Part shown: in pieces, positions 1-7,033 of the stretch
Layout: every line of letters begins with the position of its first letter
Numbering within the stretch: position 1 is the first letter of the stretch
DNA from: Ruminococcus sp. UBA4385
GTDB lineage: Bacteria > Bacillota_A > Clostridia > Oscillospirales > Ruminococcaceae
Direction of reading: 5' to 3'
DNA length: 15,897 nt
Assembly: GCA_002391065.1 (NCBI GenBank)
Contig: DGRP01000175.1
Coordinates: forward strand, 1 to 15,897
The notes under the pieces: model-generated
What the model was told of the DNA's origin: nothing
What the model saw: only the letters and a program-made list of their open reading frames with translations
Databases searched by the model: none
Translations under genes and position numbers: made by a program

Positions 1-1505
1 TTGTGGATTTCGGAATGGAGCAGGGCGCTGATAAGTTTGAAAATGCCAGGATCCCCTGTGCCCCCGGCGAGATAGACTTTGTCCTTCTCACCCATGCGCA
101 TATAGACCATTCGGGACTGCTGCCGCTGCTTGCTGCGGGCGGCTTTAAGGGGCAGATACACGCAACCGACGCTACCTGCAATCTCTGTGAGATAATGCTC
201 AGAGACTCGGCTCATATTCAGGAGTTTGAAGCAGAGTGGCGCAGCCGTAAGGGCAGACGTAAAGGCAGCGGCGAGACCGAACCTCTTTACACTATGGCAG
301 ATGCCGAGGCTGCAATAAGCCATCTGTGTCATCACAGGTATGACACTCAGGAGGAGCTGTGCGAGGGTATCAGCGTCCGCTTTGTTGACGCAGGTCACCT
401 GCTCGGCTCAGCATCAATTGAGCTTACCCTTACAGAGGACGGTGTTACCAAAAAGATAGTTTTCTCGGGCGATATAGGGAACCTTAATCAGCCCCTTATC
501 CGTGACCCTCAGTACCTTGACGAGGCAGACTACGCTGTTATGGAATCGACCTACGGCCTGAGATACCACGATAAGCCCAAGGGCGACTATGTCCATGACC
601 TTGCAGCGCTTCTGCAAAAGACCTTCGACAGGGGCGGTACTGTTGTTATCCCCTCATTTGCAGTCGGAAGAACTCAGGAGCTTCTCTACTTTATCAGAAA
701 GATAAAGGATCAGCACCTTATCAGCGGCCATGACGGCTTCAAGGTGTATATCGACTCCCCTCTTGCAATTGAAGCCACAAGCATTTTCAATAAGAACAAA
801 AACTCCTGCTTTGACGAGGAGGCTTTGGAGTTTGTCAGGAACAATATAAACCCTCTTGTTTTTGAGGGTCTTGAAACTGCCGTTACAAGTGATGAGTCAA
901 GAGCAATAAATTTTGACTCAAGCCCGAAGGTAATCATTTCAGCAAGCGGTATGTGCGAGGCAGGACGTATCAAGCACCACTTAAAACACAATCTCTGGAA
1001 GCCTGAGTGTACAGTGCTCTTTGTAGGCTATCAGGCAGTGAACACACTCGGACGAAGCATAGTTGACGGCGCTAAGACTGTAAAGCTCTTCGGTGAGGAA
1101 ATAGCTGTCTGCGCTGAGATAAAGATTCTTGCAGGTATCAGCGGCCATGCCGATAAGGCAGGCCTTGACAAGTGGATAGAGCATTTCAGCCATGTGGGCA
1201 AGGTGTTTGTAAATCACGGCGATGAGGACAGCGCTGACGGCTACACCGAGCACCTGCGTCAGGACCTCGGCATAGATGCCTATGCCCCCTACAGCGGTGC
1301 TGAGCTTGACCTTGCTACAGGTGTTTTCACAAACGCAGAGCCTAAGCGGGTGCAGAAGAAAGAGCCTGTCTCCACCAACTATCAGAGGCTTCTTTCCGCT
1401 ATGGACAAGCTTGAAGCTCTTGTTAAAGCAAGCAAGGGTCTTAACAACAAGGATATGGCAAAGCTTACGGATTCTATCAATAATCTCTATGCGAAATTCA
1501 AGTAA
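1..1505 (+). CDS. Beta-CASP metallo-beta-lactamase RNase (CPSF73-like), 5' partial
   Basis: A metallo-beta-lactamase fold nuclease of the beta-CASP group, whose members cut RNA in the cytoplasm with two zinc ions. Counting from the first in-window codon (GTG at 3), the HAHIDH zinc motif is at residues 31-36, DAGH at 129-132, FSGDIGN at 154-160, the beta-CASP stretch PSFAVGRTQE at 217-226, ISASGMCEAGR at 312-322, SGHAD at 380-384 and VNHGDED near 403-409. The last two belong to the RNA-specific RMMBL tail. A lysine-rich extension of about 55 residues follows. The frame is open through the left edge, and the first residues match the usual I/L-V-D-x-G-M strand that normally follows about 25-30 residues, so GTG at 3 is not taken as the true start. 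The family is sure; the physiological RNA target is not known. The next gene has its own promoter, so the two need not be co-transcribed. Confidence 0.9.
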   Translation, partial: VDFGMEQGADKFENARIPCAPGEIDFVLLTHAHIDHSGLLPLLAAGGFKGQIHATDATCNLCEIMLRDSAHIQEFEAEWRSRKGRRKGSGETEPLYTMADAEAAISHLCHHRYDTQEELCEGISVRFVDAGHLLGSASIELTLTEDGVTKKIVFSGDIGNLNQPLIRDPQYLDEADYAVMESTYGLRYHDKPKGDYVHDLAALLQKTFDRGGTVVIPSFAVGRTQELLYFIRKIKDQHLISGHDGFKVYIDSPLAIEATSIFNKNKNSCFDEEALEFVRNNINPLVFEGLETAVTSDESRAINFDSSPKVIISASGMCEAGRIKHHLKHNLWKPECTVLFVGYQAVNTLGRSIVDGAKTVKLFGEEIAVCAEIKILAGISGHADKAGLDKWIEHFSHVGKVFVNHGDEDSADGYTEHLRQDLGIDAYAPYSGAELDLATGVFTNAEPKRVQKKEPVSTNYQRLLSAMDKLEALVKASKGLNNKDMAKLTDSINNLYAKFK

Positions 1506-1512
1506 GTGCCGA

Positions 1513-1541
1513 TTGACAGCAGTTTCATATTGTGATATACT
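1513..1541 (+). promoter_or_regulatory. Sigma-A type promoter for the SGNH lipoprotein
   Basis: A perfect -35 TTGACA (1513-1518) and a -10 TATACT (1536-1541) are separated by 17 bases. Transcription would begin near 1548, giving a leader of about 34 bases before the ATG at 1582, with a Shine-Dalgarno TAAGGA at 1565-1570. An imperfect dyad, CAGTTT (1520-1525) and AAACTG (1543-1548), straddles the -10 and could be an operator. Confidence 0.8.
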
Positions 1542-1581
1542 AAAACTGTAATTAAAATCCTATGTAAGGACCGGTGATAAT

Positions 1582-3048
1582 ATGAAAGGATTAAAGTCAA
1601 TAGCTGCTCTGCTCTGTGCGGCTGCCCTGATGGCAGGATGTGCCGATTCGTCAGATTCATCGTCTGCAAAGAGCAAGGATAAGGATTCGGGCAGCAAAAC
1701 CAAGACTGAACAGATAATAGAGAGCTGTATTGTTACAGACCAGAACTTTGAAACCTACGTCTCAAATACTTATGTTGCGACCGGCAATAACTATATGATA
1801 GGCTCGGTCGATAACAAAGCGTACAGGGTTTATCTCCCTGTTGAGGAGTCAGGAGAGCTTGAATACTGCTTCTACTTCTCAAACACTGTGGACTCCACAT
1901 ACAACGGCGGCGAAAAAGCTCATGTCGGGCAAGAAGGCGGAGACTACTCTATAACAGCCGCCTATGTTTATGACGGCGGCACAGCCCCCGACGACCCGAT
2001 AGGAGAGAAGATCCCTGTTACATTCTCAGGAAAGGAGTCAAAGGACGTTGCCTCGGGAGAAGCATTCTGGAGCGACCCCGTTACTATAAACATTCCGAAG
2101 GATCACTATCTTGTGTGGGAGTGGACTCTGACAGGCAAGGATATCCCATGCATCAAGATGTCTAATCTTACATCATCAAGCAGCAACGATTATCCCGAGG
2201 ACCCCGAGGACGAGGCTGTATGGAAGTACACCGATGAGATTCCCTGCCCCGTATTCGTGGGCGCTAAAAGAGATGTAAAGGCAAGGGTCACCGCAATAGG
2301 CGACTCAATCACTCAGGGCTGCATGACCGACTATATGACCTATGAGTTCTGGGCAGCAAGAATAGCAAAGGCTCTCGGTCCTGACTATGCATTTTATAAT
2401 GCAGGTCTAGGCTGGGCAAGGGCAAGCGACTGTGCATCTAACGGCAACTGGCTCGGAAGAGCCCTCAACTGCGATGTTGCTATGGCAGCCTTCGGAACAA
2501 ACGATATAGGCGCAGGCGCTTACGGTTCAGAGACAGGCGACAATGCAGATGATATACTCGCAAATATAAAGGCTATACTTGAGCAGTTCAAGGCTGTCGA
2601 TGCAAGAACTATCCTCTTCAACTCTCCTCCGCAGGACTATGAGGGAGCACTTGAGGAAACGAGAACCACCCTCAATGAGCTTGAAAAAACTATGGCTGAA
2701 AGCGTCGGAGCTGAGTACTTTGATTTCTCCGAGGTTCTCTGCGAGAACGGAAGCCCCTCCACAGCATACTACGGACAGCACCCGAATGCAGAAGGCGGAG
2801 CTGAGGTCTGCAAGGCATTTATGGCTAAGTTCTTTCCAGAGATAGAGTATGTTCTCGATGAGAACAAGGACTCCGAAAGCGAAAATGAAGCTACCGAGGG
2901 TACCGATGCAGGCACGGCTGATAACACTCAGCCCATAGATAACGGCACCGAGGCGACCACCGAGGACGAAATCTACGCCGAAGCTGAGGATTACACCTAC
3001 GATGACGAAGCCTACGACGAGGTTTATGACGGAACCTACGATGAATAA
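1582..3048 (+). CDS. Lipoprotein SGNH/GDSL hydrolase with acidic C-terminal tail
   Basis: A predicted surface-anchored esterase of the SGNH hydrolase superfamily. The signal peptide ends in the lipobox LMAGC, with Cys20 as the lipidated residue, followed by a Ser/Lys/Asp-rich linker. Residues about 45-225 form a beta-rich domain like the one preceding the catalytic domain in many secreted GDSL enzymes. The catalytic domain has GDSITQG (240-246, nucleophile Ser242), a block-II glycine in NAGLGWAR (273-280), FGTND (304-308) and HPNAEG (from His400). The usual Asp three residues before the His is Tyr397, so the enzyme may work with a Ser-His dyad. Residues 426-488 form a low-complexity tail with 25 Asp/Glu and six Tyr in the last 27 residues. 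No dockerin is seen. The likely substrate is acetyl or other ester groups on polysaccharide, which is inference only. Confidence 0.85.
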   Translation: MKGLKSIAALLCAAALMAGCADSSDSSSAKSKDKDSGSKTKTEQIIESCIVTDQNFETYVSNTYVATGNNYMIGSVDNKAYRVYLPVEESGELEYCFYFSNTVDSTYNGGEKAHVGQEGGDYSITAAYVYDGGTAPDDPIGEKIPVTFSGKESKDVASGEAFWSDPVTINIPKDHYLVWEWTLTGKDIPCIKMSNLTSSSSNDYPEDPEDEAVWKYTDEIPCPVFVGAKRDVKARVTAIGDSITQGCMTDYMTYEFWAARIAKALGPDYAFYNAGLGWARASDCASNGNWLGRALNCDVAMAAFGTNDIGAGAYGSETGDNADDILANIKAILEQFKAVDARTILFNSPPQDYEGALEETRTTLNELEKTMAESVGAEYFDFSEVLCENGSPSTAYYGQHPNAEGGAEVCKAFMAKFFPEIEYVLDENKDSESENEATEGTDAGTADNTQPIDNGTEATTEDEIYAEAEDYTYDDEAYDEVYDGTYDE

Positions 3049-3055
3049 ACACAAA

Positions 3056-3083
3056 AAGACCGTGAGCCGAAACTCACGGTCTT
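3056..3083. terminator. Bidirectional rho-independent terminator between convergent genes
   Basis: An 11-base-pair perfect stem, AAGACCGTGAG (3056-3066) with CTCACGGTCTT (3073-3083), closes a 6-base loop. It lies 8 bases after the SGNH stop and 15 bases beyond the end of nrdR. Read on the minus strand it is followed by a T-run (complement of 3053-3057), so it is strongest for nrdR. On the plus strand the downstream run is weaker (TTAAATTAT). Confidence 0.85.
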
Positions 3084-3097
3084 AAATTATGCTTATT

Positions 3098-3547
3098 TTA
3101 CTGCTTTTCCGAAAGCTCGGAAATGATCTGAATGAACGAATCAACGCTTGTAAAATCCTTATAAACTGATGCAAATCTCACATAAGCCACCTGATCGAGA
3201 CTTTTCAACTTTTTAAGCACCATATCACCGATCTCACTGGTGTTTGTCTCAGTCTGCATCTTATTAGCGAATGCGTTCTCCACATCATCAACAAGGCCTG
3301 TTATCGCTTCAACACTGACAGGTCTTTTCTTGACAGCTATCTGAAGTCCCTTGATAAGCTTCTGCCTGTCAAACGGCTCAAACGAACCGTCACGCTTATA
3401 AACCATAAGCTGAGGCTTCTCAATAACCTCATAGGTAGTAAACCTTTTTCCGCACTTGGGGCACTCTCTTCTTCTTCTCTTCTTGCCCTCACTGGGTCTG
3501 GAATCAATTACTCTCGTATCCTCATTACTGCAAAACGGACATTTCAT
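3098..3547 (-). CDS. nrdR: Transcriptional repressor NrdR
   Basis: A zinc-ribbon plus ATP-cone repressor of ribonucleotide reductase genes. The family senses ATP/dATP and binds NrdR boxes. The N-terminus begins MKCPFC, and the zinc ribbon uses Cys3, Cys6, Cys29 and Cys32 around an Arg-rich stretch (KKRRRRECP). The ATP-cone runs from about residue 47 to 137 and includes VYKRDGSFEPFD. The protein is 149 residues, the usual NrdR length. The start at 3547 is chosen because MKCPFC is the conserved N-terminus and TAGGAG lies 7 bases upstream (3555-3560); a longer frame to 3598 adds 17 non-conserved residues across the promoter leader. It ends against a shared terminator and has its own promoter. 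No ribonucleotide reductase gene is in the window, so its targets lie elsewhere. Confidence 0.95.
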   Translation of the reverse strand: MKCPFCSNEDTRVIDSRPSEGKKRRRRECPKCGKRFTTYEVIEKPQLMVYKRDGSFEPFDRQKLIKGLQIAVKKRPVSVEAITGLVDDVENAFANKMQTETNTSEIGDMVLKKLKSLDQVAYVRFASVYKDFTSVDSFIQIISELSEKQ

Positions 3548-3586
3548 AATAGTACTCCTATGTCTGTAAATTTGATCTTCCACTAC

Positions 3587-3615
3587 ATTATAACACATAA
3601 AAATACAAATTTCAA
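3587..3615 (-). promoter_or_regulatory. Sigma-A type promoter for nrdR
   Basis: On the minus strand, TTGAAA (3610-3615) and TATAAT (3587-3592) are separated by 17 bases (3593-3609). The predicted start of transcription is near 3580, about 33 bases before the nrdR ATG. The stretch is markedly AT-rich. A perfect 5-base dyad, GTACA/TGTAC (3634-3649), lies about 19 bases upstream of the -35. Confidence 0.8.
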
Positions 3616-3691
3616 GACCTTTTGCAAAATTTTGTACAAAAATATGTACTTATGTATCCTCTATGAGGGCGAAACTTCGGAGAGTTGCCAA

Positions 3692-4627
3692 TCAGTATTC
3701 GTAAACGCTTCCGCCTATGAACTCCCTGCACAGCGCAGTATCGGGCAGTACAACCTCATCAAGAGGCTCAACCTCACGCAGTGCTTCGAGCATTGGCATA
3801 AATCGGTCAAAGCCCTTATATTCCTTTGCAGTCTCCTCAAGGCCCTCAAGAATATAATTTTTGTATACCGCAGGCTCATACGCAAAGTATGTATCTATCT
3901 GGAAGCGTGCCTCAGCCTTGTATGGCATAATGTAGAGATCCTCGCCCTTTTCAACGCTCCTGAACATATCGAGCGTTTCGGCAAAGGCTCTTCCTCTGTA
4001 CTGCTTATCCCTGATAAGGCGGCGCATAAGTCTGTGGAACTTCGGGTGAAGCATAGTGCCGTCAGCAAGCTCGGTTCTCCTGCGTACACTGACGTACACC
4101 GTATTTGCACTTGAACCTGCGCCGTTTGTTATGAACGGGTTGAGCGCATGGATACCCTCAAAGGTGATTATCTCCTTGCCGGTAAGCCTTATAGCCTCGC
4201 CCTCTTCTCTTGACTGAGTTGAGAAGATGAACTTAGGCAGTCTGATCTCCTCGCCCTTGCCAAGTCTTATCATATCCTCCTTGAGCTGTTCCCAGTCAAT
4301 GCGGTCGGGTGTTTCATAGTTTGGCTTTCCGTCCTCGCCTATCGGCACAGTGTACTTGTCGGAAGGCAGAAAATAATCATCAAGAGAAATCGTATGGGTA
4401 ATTATGCCCTTGCTCTCAAGCATTTTATCAAGCTTCAGAGCAGTGGTGGTTTTTCCAGAGCCCGAAGGTCCTGCCAGCAGCAGGATAGGCTTTTGCTCGT
4501 GCTCAGCAGCGATGATGTCAGCAGCCTCACGAAGCTTTGAATCATAGCGCTCTGTACATTCGAGAACGAACTCGTCAGCGCCTGCTTTTATTTTTTCATT
4601 TATAAGCCTAATACTGATTTTTTTCAT
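3692..4627 (-). CDS. Uridine kinase / phosphoribulokinase-family P-loop kinase
   Basis: A cytoplasmic P-loop kinase resembling uridine kinase, which phosphorylates uridine or cytidine using a nucleoside triphosphate. After an N-terminal extension of about 46 residues come Walker A GPSGSGKTT (53-61), SLDDYFLP (81-88, the substrate-side Asp-Asp-Tyr), PNYETPDRIDW (102-112, equivalent to the N-x-D-x-P-x-x-x-D-W stretch of Udk), FEGIHALNP (156-164) and the basic lid RRLIRDKQYRGR (202-213). At 311 residues it is longer than classical Udk (about 210) but lacks the TGS domain of some clostridial nucleoside kinases. The ATG has a strong site, AGGAGG (4635-4640), 7 bases upstream. It is the last gene of the glycan cluster, 23 bases after glgP. 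The actual substrate is uncertain; another nucleoside or a phosphorylated sugar is possible. No clear terminator was seen after it. Confidence 0.8.
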   Translation of the reverse strand: MKKISIRLINEKIKAGADEFVLECTERYDSKLREAADIIAAEHEQKPILLLAGPSGSGKTTTALKLDKMLESKGIITHTISLDDYFLPSDKYTVPIGEDGKPNYETPDRIDWEQLKEDMIRLGKGEEIRLPKFIFSTQSREEGEAIRLTGKEIITFEGIHALNPFITNGAGSSANTVYVSVRRRTELADGTMLHPKFHRLMRRLIRDKQYRGRAFAETLDMFRSVEKGEDLYIMPYKAEARFQIDTYFAYEPAVYKNYILEGLEETAKEYKGFDRFMPMLEALREVEPLDEVVLPDTALCREFIGGSVYEY

Positions 4628-4650
4628 ATCAACACCTCCTGTTCTTCAGG

Positions 4651-7020
4651 TCAGCCTATTTTCCAGATATTCTCGGCATAATCCCTGATAGTTCTGTCAG
4701 ATGAGAACTTGCCCGCGCCTGCAATATTGAGCCAGCACTTCTTAGCAAAGGCAAGGCTGTCCTTGTAGTCACGGTTAGCACGAAGCTTAGTCTCTACATA
4801 ATCGTTAAGGTCGCCCACAACGTAATAGTGGTCTGGAACGTGCCAGCTTGCGCCGTCAGTGAGAGCCTTGTAAAGCTCCTTGAAGCTTCCCTCCTGATCT
4901 GAGGGCACACCGCCGTCGCTGAACTGACCGTCAATAAGCTTTTCAAGCACCCTTGCTATCTTCTCATCAGCTGCAATAAGCTTTCTCGGGTCATATCCGG
5001 GCATTATCTCGGCAAGCTCTTCCACTCTTGCACCGAAGATGTAGTTGTTTTCCTCGCCTGCCTCCTCGGCTATCTCAACGTTTGCACCGTCATAAGTACC
5101 TAAGGTAACTGCGCCGTTGAGCATAAGCTTCATATTTCCCGTACCCGAGGCCTCAGTGCCTGCTGTGGATATCTGCTCCGAAATATCAGCCGCAGTAACA
5201 AGCTTCTCAGCGTAGGATACATTGTAGTTTGCAACGTAAACTACCTTGATAAGATCCTTTGTATCGGGGTCGGAGTTTACAAGCTTACCAACCTCGCCTA
5301 TAAACTTGATTATAGCTTTAGCACGTCTGTATCCGGGGGCTGATTTTGCTCCGAAGATATAGGTTGTCGGTGTAAAGTCTTTTATAGAGCCGTCCTTGAT
5401 GCCGAAATAGATATAGAGTATCGACAGCGCATTAAGGAACTGTCTCTTATATTCGTGCAGTCTCTTTATCTGAATATCAAAAACGGAATTCGGGTCTATA
5501 TCAACGCCGTCATGCTCCTTGATAAAGGCTGCAAGCTGGCACTTCTTTGCTTCCTTTACGGCCATAAACTCTCTGAGTACAGCCTCATCATCGGCGTACT
5601 TTTCAAGCCCTCTCAGAAGCTCTGCGTTCTTCACCCAGTCGGCAGTACCGAGAAGCTTTGTAATAAGTGCCGAAAGCTCGGGGTTGCAAAGAGCCAGCCA
5701 GCGTCTCTGAGTTATGCCGTTTGTCTTGTTCTGGAAGCGCTCTGGATAGAGCTCATACCAGTCCTTGAGCGCATCGTTTTTGAGTATCTCGGTATGGATA
5801 GCCGCAACCCCGTTTACATAGCTTGACACATAGATAGCCATGAAAGCCATTCTGACAGTGCCGTCGGCAACAGGCTGCATAGAAGTTATAAACTTTCTGT
5901 CCTTGCCGAGTGCATACATATCCTTGATAAAGCGCTCATTTATCATAAGGATAACGCCGTAAACCTCGGGGAGAAGCTTCTCAACCATACGGCTCGGCCA
6001 CTTTTCGAGAGCCTCGGCCATGATAGTGTGGTTGGTGTAATTAAATACCTTCTGAGCAGTTTCAAAAGCCTTCTCAAAGGTGAAGCCGTGCTCTGTCATA
6101 AGCTGTCTGATAAGCTCGGGAACAGAGATAACGGGGTGAGTATCATTAAGCTGTACGGTCACGAACTCAGCGAGCGTATCAAGTGTGCCGTGCTTTGCAA
6201 TATGCTTTCTCAGAATGTCAGTGATAGATGCCGACGAGAAGAAATACTCCTGTCTGAGTCTTAGTATCTTTCCCTCATCTGTATTATCATTCGGGTAGAG
6301 AACTTTTGAGATGTTCTCGGCATCGTTCTTTGCCTTTACCGCGCCGTCATAGTTTCCGCTGTCAAAGGCAAGGAAGTCAAAGCCTGCATCGCTCTCAGCC
6401 TGCCAGAGACGCAGCGTTCCCACGTTCTTTGTGCCGAAGCCGATTATCGGCATATCGTAGGGCACAGCCTTAACAGTCATATCAGAGTATACAACGTTAA
6501 CAGCTTCGGCTTCATTTCTTACCGACCAGGGGTCTCCGTGAGCTGTCCAGTCATCAGCCTCTTCTCTCTGGAAGCCGTCAACTATCTTCTGTTTGAAAAG
6601 CCCGTACCTGTATCTTATGCCGTAGCCGTCAAGGGGCAGATCAAGTGTTGCCGCAGAGTCTAAAAAGCAGGCAGCCAATCTTCCGAGACCGCCGTTTCCG
6701 AGGGCTGCGTCTTCAATCTCCTCAAGCTCAGCAAGGCTTCTTCCGTGAGCCTTCAATGCCTCATCGACCGTGTCTGTAAGTCCCAGACAGAGAATATTAT
6801 TCTGCACCGCCCTGCCCATAAGGAACTCCATAGACAGGTAGCAGGCACGCCTTTTTCCGAGATGAGCCTCACGGCTCTTGTCCCAGTCCTCGGAGATGTA
6901 GTTCATCACAACATCAGAAACTGCATTGTGAAGCTCATATACAGACGCTGTCTCTGTAGTTTTTCTGTAGTTGTTTTTCAAAGCAGAGCTTAGCTGCTCT
7001 TCAAATATCATCTTATCCAT
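4651..7020 (-). CDS. glgP: Glycogen/alpha-glucan phosphorylase (GT35)
   Basis: Releases glucose-1-phosphate from alpha-1,4-glucans with inorganic phosphate, using pyridoxal phosphate. The 789-residue length is normal for the family. Visible landmarks are the N-terminal YLSMEFLMGR (61-70), ALGNGGLGRLAACFLDS (106-122), the NYTNHT stretch (327-332), NKTNGITQRRWL (431-442), FDIQIKRLHEYKRQ (514-527), FGAKSAPGY (556-564) and the cofactor site EASGTGNMKLMLNG (623-636), where Lys631 should carry PLP. The ATG has AGGAG 6 bases upstream (7027-7031). It follows malQ by 13 bases, a common pairing: MalQ makes longer chains from short maltodextrins and the phosphorylase shortens them. No damage to the reading frame was seen. 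Confidence 0.97.
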   Translation of the reverse strand: MDKMIFEEQLSSALKNNYRKTTETASVYELHNAVSDVVMNYISEDWDKSREAHLGKRRACYLSMEFLMGRAVQNNILCLGLTDTVDEALKAHGRSLAELEEIEDAALGNGGLGRLAACFLDSAATLDLPLDGYGIRYRYGLFKQKIVDGFQREEADDWTAHGDPWSVRNEAEAVNVVYSDMTVKAVPYDMPIIGFGTKNVGTLRLWQAESDAGFDFLAFDSGNYDGAVKAKNDAENISKVLYPNDNTDEGKILRLRQEYFFSSASITDILRKHIAKHGTLDTLAEFVTVQLNDTHPVISVPELIRQLMTEHGFTFEKAFETAQKVFNYTNHTIMAEALEKWPSRMVEKLLPEVYGVILMINERFIKDMYALGKDRKFITSMQPVADGTVRMAFMAIYVSSYVNGVAAIHTEILKNDALKDWYELYPERFQNKTNGITQRRWLALCNPELSALITKLLGTADWVKNAELLRGLEKYADDEAVLREFMAVKEAKKCQLAAFIKEHDGVDIDPNSVFDIQIKRLHEYKRQFLNALSILYIYFGIKDGSIKDFTPTTYIFGAKSAPGYRRAKAIIKFIGEVGKLVNSDPDTKDLIKVVYVANYNVSYAEKLVTAADISEQISTAGTEASGTGNMKLMLNGAVTLGTYDGANVEIAEEAGEENNYIFGARVEELAEIMPGYDPRKLIAADEKIARVLEKLIDGQFSDGGVPSDQEGSFKELYKALTDGASWHVPDHYYVVGDLNDYVETKLRANRDYKDSLAFAKKCWLNIAGAGKFSSDRTIRDYAENIWKIG

Positions 7021-7033
7021 AATTTTCTCCTGA

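Noticed and set aside
3..5. GTG at 3 as the true start of the nuclease
   Set aside because: The frame is open to the edge and the protein begins in the middle of a conserved beta strand, so the real start is outside the window.
1582..3048. Dockerin or cellulosome component
   Set aside because: There is no duplicated calcium-binding dockerin repeat; the acidic tail lacks the spacing of such loops.
2527..3054. 175-residue hydrophobic minus-strand reading frame
   Set aside because: It is antisense to the acidic tail and catalytic region of the SGNH gene. Its Val/Ile/Leu-rich content is the complement of Asp/Glu/Tyr codons.
3548..3598. N-terminal extension of NrdR by 17 residues
   Set aside because: The extension crosses the predicted transcription start and the conserved protein begins MKCPFC with its own ribosome site.
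3640..3691. Terminator after the kinase gene
   Set aside because: Only very short stems such as CCTC-ATA-GAGG without a T-run were found.
3560..4114. 184-residue plus-strand reading frame
   Set aside because: It covers the nrdR promoter and the complement of the kinase gene, with no recognisable motif.
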